Assembly (NCBI GenBank): GCA_964544145.1
Contig: CAZJAT010000028.1
Coordinates: 1 to 22,362, forward strand
Direction of reading: 5' to 3'
DNA: 22,362 nucleotides
Source: CAZJAT01 sp964544145
GTDB lineage: Bacteria > Hydrothermota > 32-111
Shown here: piece by piece, positions 15,257-22,362 of the stretch
Position numbering within the stretch: the first letter of the stretch is position 1
How the letters are laid out: each line of letters starts with the position of its first letter
Made by a program: the position numbers and the translations under genes
The notes under the pieces: model-generated
Databases searched by the model: none
The model's input: only the letters and a program-made list of their open reading frames with translations
What the model was told of the DNA's origin: nothing

Positions 15257-16707
15257 AATATATAATTATTTTCCTGCTGCTTATTTCAAGCTTATTTATA
15301 TTTTCAGAGCAGATGATTTACAGGGATTATGTATATTATCATTATATTGATTATTTAATGGTAAAGGGGTACATAATATTAAGAAACAATGATATCCCTC
15401 ACTCATCGTCAGAGATAAGGGAATCATTGGAGAATACAGTAATAAGATATTCTACTTCAGGCAGGCGCATACCTGTTAATGATCTTCAATTGATAAATCT
15501 TATCTATAATGACCTCTCTGTAGAAGGTGATGCATTGATAAGAGATCAATTCGCAGTTCAGGCATATCAGGCAGATTCCATTGATTATCTGCTTAGCAAC
15601 AAACTCTCATTGATAGGGCATTTCAGCAATGCAGATGTTCAGGTAATGCTAAGTTCTCAATTGCCCTATGGAGAAAAGGAATACAAAGATACAATCAGGG
15701 CTTTGGAATGGAAAGGTACAAAAAGTACTATTAATAGGGCAGTAATAGATTATTACAGCAATGGAAATTACATTATTGCAGGCAGATTTTTACCTGCATG
15801 GGGCCAGGGTCTTTTTGATAATATGTTTTTATCCAGATTCACGCCGTCATATGATGGCTTGAGTTTCAATCTGCGGAAGAACAATGTGGATTTCACATAT
15901 TTCACAGCTATTGTAACACCTGCACATGCCGTTTTCAGGGATGATTCGTTTAAGACATATGTGTCAATGCACAAATTGTCATTTCAGCTTCCCATGAGGT
16001 CATCATTTGCATTTAAGGAAATCATCATATACTCATCAAAATTACCGGAGATGAGATATGTCAATCCATTTGCATTCTATTATTTTACACAGTGGAATGG
16101 AAGGGTGGATGATAATGTTATATGGTCATTGGAGTTCAGGAATCAGTTTTTTAGAAAAATACCTCTGAGTGCGGAAATCTTTGTTGATGATTATCAATAT
16201 GATGAACAGAGAGAAATAGCACCCAATAAAGTGGGACTGCAATTAACAGCAGGTATACCCATGTATTTCAAGGGACTATACGGCGAGCTTGAATATGCAA
16301 TGATAACAAAGTGGACAGGAACCCATGAATATGCTCAATGCATATATAAATATTATGAGCATCCAATGATGTACTTCATAGGGCCTGATGCCGACATTAC
16401 AGGCATAAGAATAACATATATGATGGGCACAGTATTCAATGCATATTACACATTTCAGTATATAAGGAAAGGGGAAGGCATACTTGAATTGCCGCATGAG
16501 ACAGAAGGCGGTGACCCGCACCCCGCATTTCCATCGGGTATTGTTGAATTAACATCCAATCACTATCTTGATTTACAGTATCAACCTTTAGAGTATTTTT
16601 CATTAAGCTGCGGACTGCAGTGGACGGAAACTGAAAACTATATGCATATATTAAATAATGAAAATAAATATTTGAAAATCTATATACAAGGAGAACTGAG
16701 AATATGA
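15253..16707 (+). CDS. Wzi-like outer-membrane capsule/polysaccharide assembly protein, copy 2
   Basis: A 484-aa paralogue of the preceding gene. A signal sequence spans about residues 1-18 (hydrophobic IIIFLLLISSLFIF, then polar). The mature part carries AGRFLPAWGQGLFDN, NPFAFYYFTQWN with DDN, EIFVDDYQYD, KWTGTH, YFIGPDAD and a C-terminal FPSGIVELT segment, each with a counterpart in copy 1. Its conserved blocks look closer to the general Wzi pattern than copy 1, which has more substitutions and a longer insertion after FVDDFIY. It overlaps both neighbours by 4 bp (ATGA), so both copies are made from one mRNA. The two may bind different glycans or form a pair; this is inference. Confidence 0.77.
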   Translation: MKYIIIFLLLISSLFIFSEQMIYRDYVYYHYIDYLMVKGYIILRNNDIPHSSSEIRESLENTVIRYSTSGRRIPVNDLQLINLIYNDLSVEGDALIRDQFAVQAYQADSIDYLLSNKLSLIGHFSNADVQVMLSSQLPYGEKEYKDTIRALEWKGTKSTINRAVIDYYSNGNYIIAGRFLPAWGQGLFDNMFLSRFTPSYDGLSFNLRKNNVDFTYFTAIVTPAHAVFRDDSFKTYVSMHKLSFQLPMRSSFAFKEIIIYSSKLPEMRYVNPFAFYYFTQWNGRVDDNVIWSLEFRNQFFRKIPLSAEIFVDDYQYDEQREIAPNKVGLQLTAGIPMYFKGLYGELEYAMITKWTGTHEYAQCIYKYYEHPMMYFIGPDADITGIRITYMMGTVFNAYYTFQYIRKGEGILELPHETEGGDPHPAFPSGIVELTSNHYLDLQYQPLEYFSLSCGLQWTETENYMHILNNENKYLKIYIQGELRI

Positions 16708-17636
16708 ATGTACTGATTACAGGTGGAGCTGGATTTATCGGTTCACATCTTCAGGATACACTGATTGATATGGGCCATGATGTTACTGTTATTGACAATT
16801 TATCAACAGGATTTGAGAAGAATATCAATAAAAAATCAAAATTCTACAGGGTTGATATATCCAATTATAAGAAGATAGCCCCAATATTCAAAAAAGAGCA
16901 ATTTGAAATAATATTTCACACAGCAGCGCAGATTGATGTAAGAAAGGCATCAGAAAATCCTCTGTGGGATGCAGAAATCAACATATTGGGTACAATAAAT
17001 CTTCTTAAAAATGCAGTGGAGAATGGTGTGAAAAAAATAATCTTTTCATCAACAGGCGGAGCTATGTATGGTAATGTGGAATCCCCTGCTGATGAGCAAT
17101 CCATTCCCAATCCCAAATCACCTTATGGAATATCAAAATATTCAGATGAGATGTATATACGATTTTTCGGAGATGAACATAATCTTGAATATACCATATT
17201 GAGATATGCCAATGTATATGGTCCCAGACAATCCATAAAGGGTGAAGCAGGTGTTGTATCCATATTTATAAATAACATGATTAATGAGAGGGATTGCTAT
17301 CTATATGGTTTCGGTAATATGATAAGGGATTATACATATGTTGATGACGTGGTGGAAGCAAATATATTAGCAATGAATAAAGGAAATAAAATGCTTTATA
17401 ATGTGGGAACAGGAACAAAGACATCGGTAAAAGAGCTGTATGACAGAATTAAAAAGCATTTTCCCGAATATACAAAAGAACCGATAAAAAAAGACAGACG
17501 TTCCGGTGAACTGGCTTCATCTGTGCTGAATGGAAAATCACTACTCAGGGATTTTGACAAGGACTCATATATAGATATGGATACCGGGGTGCCGAAAACG
17601 GTTAATTGGTTTAAAGGGGAGCATAATGAGCGATAA
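16704..17636 (+). CDS. NAD-dependent nucleotide-sugar epimerase/dehydratase (extended SDR)
   Basis: A 310-aa extended short-chain dehydrogenase of the GalE-like group. The NAD-binding TGGAGFIG is at 6-13, a catalytic Ser/Thr region SSTGGAMYG at 115-123, and YxxxK at Tyr141/Lys145 (SPYGISK). RYANVYGPRQ and a C-terminal substrate-binding part with DRRSGEL follow. It would interconvert UDP-sugars (4-epimerase) or related nucleotide sugars for the glycan made by this operon. GalE, WbpP-like and other epimerases cannot be separated by eye. AAGGAG (16688-16693) is a strong ribosome site, and the start overlaps the Wzi stop by ATGA. Confidence 0.9.
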   Translation: MNVLITGGAGFIGSHLQDTLIDMGHDVTVIDNLSTGFEKNINKKSKFYRVDISNYKKIAPIFKKEQFEIIFHTAAQIDVRKASENPLWDAEINILGTINLLKNAVENGVKKIIFSSTGGAMYGNVESPADEQSIPNPKSPYGISKYSDEMYIRFFGDEHNLEYTILRYANVYGPRQSIKGEAGVVSIFINNMINERDCYLYGFGNMIRDYTYVDDVVEANILAMNKGNKMLYNVGTGTKTSVKELYDRIKKHFPEYTKEPIKKDRRSGELASSVLNGKSLLRDFDKDSYIDMDTGVPKTVNWFKGEHNER

Positions 17637-18219
17637 GAAGGATTATTTTGTTCATGAATCATCATATATTGATGAAGGCGCCATTATAGGCAATGGGACA
17701 AAGATTTGGCATTTTTCGCATATCATGAATGGAGCTGTAATAGGAAATGACTGTTCAATAGGTCAGTCATGCACTGTTGAAAGCCGTGCTGTATTGGGTG
17801 ACAGAGTAAAATTACAGAATAACATATCTGTTTATGGTCTGGTGAATATTGAAGATGATGTGTTCCTTGGTCCAAGCATGGTGTTTACAAATGATTTGAA
17901 TCCCAGAGCAGCATTCCCCAAAAAAGGCGAATGGATACCGACATTGGTCAAAAAGGGTGCATCAATAGGGGCAAATGCCACAATAATCTGCGGTATAGAG
18001 ATAGGCATGTGGTCATTTGTCGGCGCAGGTTCTGTTGTAACAAAGGATGTTCCGGATTATGCGATAGTAGCAGGCAATCCGGCTACGATCAGGGGATATA
18101 TGTGTCAATGCGGGAAAAAAATGGAAGGCATTATGCCGGGAAATGACATTAAACAATTCACATGCAAGTGCGGCAGAACATATAAAATTACGGAAAATGG
18201 GGTCAATTATGAAGGTTAA
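17626..18219 (+). CDS. WbpD/WlbB-like UDP-amino-sugar N-acetyltransferase with cysteine-rich tail
   Basis: A 197-aa left-handed beta-helix acyltransferase, hexapeptide repeats from about residue 18 to 155. The IWHFSHI segment (27-33) is the hallmark of the WbpD/WlbB group, which acetylates the 3-amino group of UDP-2-acetamido-3-amino-2,3-dideoxy-glucuronate. With the aminotransferase that follows, this suggests a 2,3-diacetamido sugar in the glycan; the matching dehydrogenases (WbpA, WbpB types) are not in the window. The C-terminal ~40 residues carry CQCG and CKCG (C160, C162, C180, C182), a probable small metal-binding knuckle. AAAGGGGAG (17613-17621) is the ribosome site. It overlaps the upstream gene by 11 bp. 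Confidence 0.88.
   Translation: MSDKKDYFVHESSYIDEGAIIGNGTKIWHFSHIMNGAVIGNDCSIGQSCTVESRAVLGDRVKLQNNISVYGLVNIEDDVFLGPSMVFTNDLNPRAAFPKKGEWIPTLVKKGASIGANATIICGIEIGMWSFVGAGSVVTKDVPDYAIVAGNPATIRGYMCQCGKKMEGIMPGNDIKQFTCKCGRTYKITENGVNYEG
18199..18202 (+). promoter_or_regulatory. Ribosome binding site deciding the aminotransferase start
   Basis: GGGG lies 6 nt before the ATG at 18209. That start gives the family-typical N-terminus (MKVNMLDLTREY). The longer frame from 18143 would add 22 residues encoded inside the acetyltransferase tail and has no matching family sequence. Confidence 0.6.
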
Positions 18220-19306
18220 TATGCTTGATTTGACAAGGGAATACAGAGAGAATAGGGTTAATTACATAAAGGCAGTTGAATCCGTATTTGATGACAGTGC
18301 TTTTATTCTCGGAAATTATGTTAATCAATTTGAAAAAGATATATCTGCATATACTGAATCAAAACACTGTATTGGTGTTGCAAATGGAACAGATGCGCTA
18401 TGGCTTGCATTAATGGCTGCCGGTATAGGCAAAGGCGATGAAGTAATAACAACACCATTCACATTTATAGCAACAGCAGAGACCATTGCTCAGGCAGGTG
18501 CAAAACCTGTATTTGCCGACATTGACAGCCGCACATTGAATATTTCACCTATTGAGATTGAGAAAAAAATAACAGCAAATACAAAGGCTTTGCTGCCTGT
18601 TCATCTGTATGGTAATTCTGCGGATATGGATGCAATAATGGGTATTGCCGATGAATACAAACTAAAGGTTATTGAAGATTGTGCTCAGTCAATCGGTTCC
18701 ACATATAAAGGCAGAATGACCGGCACATTCGGCGATTGCGGGACATTCAGTTTTTATCCGACAAAGAATCTCGGCTGTGCGGGAGATGGCGGTGCTGTTA
18801 TTACTGATGACAGTGAAATTGATAATATGGTCAGAATACTCCGTATTCATGGCTCAGTAAAAAAATACACACATCATTTTGAGGGTTTTAATTCGCGTCT
18901 TGACGGCATCCAGGCGGCTCTGCTCTCTGTTAAACTGATGGATTTAGACAGCAAGAATAAAAGGAGAAGGGAAATTGCCAGGATGTACAGAGAGGGCATT
19001 GGCAGCAGGGTTGAATACCAAAAAACAACAGAGCATGCATATCATATTTATCATCAATTTACAATTATCACTGAAAAGAGAGATGAATTGAAGGATTGGC
19101 TTTCGGAAAACAGTATAGGAACTGCAATACATTATCCTATACCATTGCATAAACAGAAGGTATTTACTCAATATGCAGATGAATCATATCCTGTGGCAGA
19201 GAATATGGCGTCAAGAGTACTCTCCTTGCCCATATATCCAGAACTGCATAATGAAGAAATAGAATATGTTATTCAGAATGTAAATGATTTCTTCAGAACT
19301 CATTAA
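18209..19306 (+). CDS. DegT/DnrJ/EryC1 (WbpE-like) PLP-dependent sugar aminotransferase
   Basis: A 365-aa fold-type I aminotransferase that would convert a keto nucleotide sugar to its amino form, using glutamate as usual donor. Seen: ANGTDALWLAL (58-68), TTPFTFIATAE (81-91), the PLP-ring aspartate in VIEDCAQS (Asp157), and the Schiff-base lysine in FYPTKNLG (Lys186), followed by GDGGAV (192-197). A substrate-loop segment with FNSRLDGIQAALL follows. Paired with the WbpD-like acetyltransferase, the best guess is 3-amination of a UDP-3-keto-uronate (WbpE role); a dTDP-3-keto sugar (FdtB/QdtB role) is possible. The start codon choice is explained by the ribosome site at 18199-18202. It overlaps the upstream gene by 11 bp and uvrC by 23 bp. 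Confidence 0.92.
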   Translation: MKVNMLDLTREYRENRVNYIKAVESVFDDSAFILGNYVNQFEKDISAYTESKHCIGVANGTDALWLALMAAGIGKGDEVITTPFTFIATAETIAQAGAKPVFADIDSRTLNISPIEIEKKITANTKALLPVHLYGNSADMDAIMGIADEYKLKVIEDCAQSIGSTYKGRMTGTFGDCGTFSFYPTKNLGCAGDGGAVITDDSEIDNMVRILRIHGSVKKYTHHFEGFNSRLDGIQAALLSVKLMDLDSKNKRRREIARMYREGIGSRVEYQKTTEHAYHIYHQFTIITEKRDELKDWLSENSIGTAIHYPIPLHKQKVFTQYADESYPVAENMASRVLSLPIYPELHNEEIEYVIQNVNDFFRTH

Positions 19307-20855
19307 AAAAGTACCTCACAGCATAGGCGTTTACCTGTTCAGGGATGCCTCAAAAAAAATCATCTATATAGGCAAATCCATTGATTTACGCAATAGGGTC
19401 AAACAGTATTTTGTTAAAAGCGGTGATCCACGTATGCAGGTGATACTGATAAGAAGAAACACTGTATCTATTGATTATCATGTTACACAAACAGAGCAGG
19501 AAGCACTCCTGCTGGAATATAATTTAATAAGACGGTATCAACCCAGATACAATGTGTCGCTTAAAGAAACAAACAAATATCCATATATTATGATTACCAA
19601 TGATGATCTTCCACGCATACAATCAACATGGAAGAAGGATGAAAAGGGTATATATTTTGGTCCATTCACTTCATCATATTTTGTGAGCAATATGGTTGAT
19701 ATTATTTCAGATATTTTCATGTTGAGAAAATGCAGGAATAAAAATCCAAGAAAAGCATGTATTGAAAAACAGATGGGAAGATGCAATGCGCCATGTGAAT
19801 ATGCTTCAGAACGAATCAAATATAAGGAGAATATTGAACATATAAAGAAAATACTTGGGGGTCATTACAGATCAATGCTTGAATTACTCAATGAAAAGAT
19901 GAGAGAAGAAAGTGAAAGGGAGCATTTTGAAAATGCTGCAAAGATAAGGGATACTGTAAAGATAATTAGAAATTATATCAGAAGAGGAAAAAAGACGGGA
20001 GTCAGACACAGAAACAGAGACATGATATATGCTGCAAGAGAGGGCACAAGGGGAATTTTTACTATTGTAAGAATGAGAGATGGCGTGATAACTGATATAT
20101 TAGATAAAAAATTTACAATACCCGTTTCAATACCTGATGAAATGGTGCTTAAGGATGCAGTATTGGATCATTATTCAATGGCAGATTATTCGGATATGAG
20201 TCTGCTGCTTTTGCCTTATGATGTAGAGGAAAATGATATAGAGAATCTTTTTAATGGCAGGGTTAAGGTGAGGGTACAGAGTAATAGAGGTATAGATAAG
20301 CGGTTGTTTGAAACGGCAAAGGAAAATGCCGAGAGAAAACTTGCCGATTATATGCAGAAGGAATACATACCGCCACGCCTCAAGGACTTGCAGTCTCAGC
20401 TTATGCTTGATAGGATTCCCCAATTGATTGGCGGTGTGGATATCTCTCATTTTTCCGGTAAATGGTCAGCAGGTGCTGTTATATGTTTTAAAAACGGAAA
20501 ACCCTTTAAATCAGCTTATAGATATTATAAGCTTGAATATATCGGCAATGATGATTATCAGTCAATAACTCATATATTAGGAAGATATCTGGATAAATAT
20601 AAATTGGATATGGTGCTTATTGACGGAGGCATAGGACAGCTGGGAGCAGCAAAAAAAGTTATAGATAAAATGACAGACAAGCCATTTCTTTTCTCATTAT
20701 CAAAGAGACCCGATACATTGTACAATAAAGACGGCAAAGCGATATCAATAAATCCCAAGAGCAGTGCTATGAAACTCATCAGGGACATACGAGATGAATC
20801 CCACAGATTTGCAAATAAATTAAGAAAGATACAAATGGAAAAGCTGAATGATTAA
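19284..20855 (+). CDS. uvrC: UvrC-like excinuclease subunit lacking the C-terminal HhH domain
   Basis: A 523-aa dual-incision nuclease of nucleotide excision repair. GIY-YIG domain: GVYLF (15-19), YIG (28-30), Arg37 and Glu73. Four cysteines C150, C159, C167 and C171 match the Fe-S site described for UvrC. The UVR motif (about 196-231) binds UvrB. The RNase H-like domain has its acidic and histidine residues: D386 (VDISHF), D447 (LIDGG) and H507 (ESHRFA). The protein stops 16 residues later, where typical UvrCs (about 600 aa) continue into tandem helix-hairpin-helix motifs. Both nuclease sites look intact. The only start after an in-frame stop (19281-19283) is ATG 19284, inside the aminotransferase gene and without a Shine-Dalgarno site, so translation probably depends on coupling. 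Confidence 0.92.
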   Translation: MISSELIKKVPHSIGVYLFRDASKKIIYIGKSIDLRNRVKQYFVKSGDPRMQVILIRRNTVSIDYHVTQTEQEALLLEYNLIRRYQPRYNVSLKETNKYPYIMITNDDLPRIQSTWKKDEKGIYFGPFTSSYFVSNMVDIISDIFMLRKCRNKNPRKACIEKQMGRCNAPCEYASERIKYKENIEHIKKILGGHYRSMLELLNEKMREESEREHFENAAKIRDTVKIIRNYIRRGKKTGVRHRNRDMIYAAREGTRGIFTIVRMRDGVITDILDKKFTIPVSIPDEMVLKDAVLDHYSMADYSDMSLLLLPYDVEENDIENLFNGRVKVRVQSNRGIDKRLFETAKENAERKLADYMQKEYIPPRLKDLQSQLMLDRIPQLIGGVDISHFSGKWSAGAVICFKNGKPFKSAYRYYKLEYIGNDDYQSITHILGRYLDKYKLDMVLIDGGIGQLGAAKKVIDKMTDKPFLFSLSKRPDTLYNKDGKAISINPKSSAMKLIRDIRDESHRFANKLRKIQMEKLND

Positions 20856-20887
20856 TATTGTCAATTCTTACAAGAGCAATACAACAG

Positions 20888-20915
20888 TTGACAAAAAAAA
20901 ATGAAGGTATAAAAT
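20888..20915 (+). promoter_or_regulatory. Sigma70-type promoter of the HD-GYP gene
   Basis: Perfect TTGACA (20888-20893), 16-bp spacer and TAAAAT (20910-20915, five of six consensus). The ATG at 20922 is 6 bp past the -10 box, so the transcript would begin at the start codon. TATAAA at 20908-20913 overlaps but would give a 14-bp spacer. Confidence 0.6.
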
Positions 20916-20921
20916 ATTAAT

Positions 20922-22362
20922 ATGAAGCATGATTTTCCTATCATCAGTTCATTTGAGAATGAAGAACTCTTTCTCAATACAATAAAATATCTATCTGATG
21001 TTATTGATTCCAGGGATGTATATACACTGGGTCATTCGGAGCGGGTACAGCGTTATTCAATGAGGATTGGCAGGAGAATGAATCTGTCATCAAAAAAGCT
21101 TGATGTCCTGTATCTCTCATCAATACTGCATGACATAGGAAAGGTCAAAGTGCCTATTGATATACTCAAAAGCGGCAAAAAACTCAATAAATATGAATTC
21201 TCTGAGATGAAGCGGCATCCCATATATGGGGCATATCTGCTGGGTTCATTCAGATATGTCAGTGGTGTTCAGGAAGCAATACGCCATCATCATGAGCGTT
21301 TTGACGGTAAGGGTTATCCTGATGGTATCAAAGGCAATCAGATACCTATATATTCTAAAATAATCGCCATATGTGATGCATTTGATGCAATGACTTCTAA
21401 CAGAACTTATATGAGAGAGATTAAAAATGAGAAACATGCATTGCAGGAGATAATAAGAAATAGAGGGACGCAGTTTGACCCGGATATTACCGATATATTT
21501 ATTGAACTATTTGAAGAGGGATATATTCATCTTGAAAAGGGTCTATATTTTTCCGAGCTAAATAACATGAATTCCGATGAATTGTCAGAGTTTCTCATTA
21601 AAAAAGCAATTAAATTACTGCCTGAGGGATATGATAAAGATATTGCCAAATATCATTTGGGCAAACTGCATCTAAGGAATTTCCGCTTAAAGAAAGCATT
21701 AAATGCCTTCAATAAATTTATGCCTATTGTGAAAGATAACAGAACAAAAGCTGAATTGTACAATAATATTGCTTCTGCATACTATTATCTGGAGGATTTT
21801 GATAAATCACTTGATTACAATAACAAGGTATACAAAATAAAGGAAGCATATCTTGAAAAGGCGCGAGCATACAGATATAAATCAATGATAATGTTCAATC
21901 TGGGTAAATCCCCAAATGAGATACTCTCATTGCTGAGTAAATCGGAGAAGATGCATTCAATTATTGACAATAAGGTTGAAAGGGAAAAGAAAAGGATTAT
22001 TAATTCAAATTTTTCAATTACTAAATACAATAGACTGATAAATTTCTCCAAAAAGATACAGATGGATAATGCCAAGCATTATGACATACTGGCATTTATT
22101 ATGTATAATTTGGCTGATTTTGAAAAAGCACAGCAATATTATCTGAAATCCATTAATCTCAAGCATTTTCACAGTGATATATATGGTTCCATTCGTTCGC
22201 AGGCAGGCATTGCAATGTTATATATGGATATGAACCGTTTCAAGGATGCAGAATTCAATCTGCTTGAATCAATGAATCTTGCAGAGAATCTCAATGATAA
22301 AGCAGGGCTGAGAATGGTCAATAATAATCTGGGCAGATTATATCTCTATTGGAATAAACCGG
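20922..22362 (+). CDS. HD-GYP domain phosphodiesterase with TPR repeats (partial, cut by window edge)
   Basis: 480 codons are open to the end of the window with no stop; the 3' end is missing. Residues ~18-185 form an HD-GYP domain. Visible are GHSERV (37-42), the metal-binding HD in ILHDIGKVKVP (HD 70-71), a further histidine in KRHPIYG (His99), and HHHERFDGKGYPDG (122-135) with the GYP signature at 131-133. Such domains hydrolyse c-di-GMP (some 3'3'-cGAMP). From about 240 onward there are TPR-like helix pairs, for example AELYNNIASAYYYLEDFDKSL and the pair ending MDMNRFKDAEFNLLESM, implying protein-protein contacts. No transmembrane segment or receiver domain precedes the HD-GYP, so it is probably cytoplasmic. 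It lies in its own unit after uvrC with no ribosome site before the ATG. Confidence 0.9.
   Translation, partial: MKHDFPIISSFENEELFLNTIKYLSDVIDSRDVYTLGHSERVQRYSMRIGRRMNLSSKKLDVLYLSSILHDIGKVKVPIDILKSGKKLNKYEFSEMKRHPIYGAYLLGSFRYVSGVQEAIRHHHERFDGKGYPDGIKGNQIPIYSKIIAICDAFDAMTSNRTYMREIKNEKHALQEIIRNRGTQFDPDITDIFIELFEEGYIHLEKGLYFSELNNMNSDELSEFLIKKAIKLLPEGYDKDIAKYHLGKLHLRNFRLKKALNAFNKFMPIVKDNRTKAELYNNIASAYYYLEDFDKSLDYNNKVYKIKEAYLEKARAYRYKSMIMFNLGKSPNEILSLLSKSEKMHSIIDNKVEREKKRIINSNFSITKYNRLINFSKKIQMDNAKHYDILAFIMYNLADFEKAQQYYLKSINLKHFHSDIYGSIRSQAGIAMLYMDMNRFKDAEFNLLESMNLAENLNDKAGLRMVNNNLGRLYLYWNKP

Noticed and set aside
18143..18208. Longer start for the aminotransferase
   Set aside because: The extra 22 residues are encoded within the acetyltransferase tail, do not resemble the family, and the GGGG ribosome site fits ATG 18209.
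20856..20921. Hidden continuation of uvrC encoding an HhH domain after a frameshift
   Set aside because: Only 66 bp separate the uvrC stop from the next start, too short for the domain, and they hold a good promoter.

Overview
The window reads as a compact stretch of a low-GC (roughly 35% by eye), diderm bacterial chromosome. All 18 supported genes lie on the + strand, and 170 bp or so is a small repeat element. Outer-membrane Wzi-type barrels, a PilB/GspE-type ATPase and an undecaprenyl-phosphate glycan pathway point to a Gram-negative cell plan. The sequence alone does not fix the phylum; a spirochaete-like or uncultivated low-GC diderm lineage would fit, and I leave it open.

Layout: four apparent transcription units, each headed by a recognisable sigma70-type promoter. 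(1) 94-3601: two half-size ABC exporters forming an asymmetric heterodimer. A 166-bp element with 29-bp perfect terminal inverted repeats and a TA at each edge (3599-3768) sits at the stop codon of the second gene. (2) 3815-10078: a gingipain/caspase-like cysteine peptidase without a signal peptide, an 85-aa unknown protein coupled to it by ATGA, a pilus/secretion ATPase with a c-di-GMP-binding MshEN domain, a DinG/XPD-type Fe-S helicase, a histidine phosphatase and an O6-alkylguanine-DNA alkyltransferase. (3) 10210-20855: an unbroken chain of nine overlapping or abutting genes for a surface glycan: a GT4 glycosyltransferase, a WecA-like and a WbaP/WcaJ-like initiating transferase, two paralogous Wzi-like outer-membrane proteins, an NDP-sugar epimerase, a WbpD-like N-acetyltransferase and a WbpE-like aminotransferase. 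The chain ends with uvrC. (4) 20922-end: an HD-GYP phosphodiesterase fused to TPR repeats, cut by the window edge.

How the genes work together: unit 3 makes and displays a polysaccharide that probably contains an acetamido-amino sugar; no Wzx flippase, Wzy polymerase or Wza/Wzc export genes are in the window. Units 2 and 4 may be linked through c-di-GMP, because the PilB-type ATPase carries the binding motif and the HD-GYP protein should hydrolyse the nucleotide. DNA-repair genes (dinG-like, ogt, uvrC) sit inside surface-biology operons instead of standing alone.

Most notable observations: three of the four promoters place the -10 box only 6-9 bp before the start codon, implying leaderless mRNAs for the first gene of those units, while downstream genes mostly have ordinary Shine-Dalgarno sites; the UvrC ends just before the usual helix-hairpin-helix domain; and an intracellular C25-like peptidase is paired with a small unknown protein.
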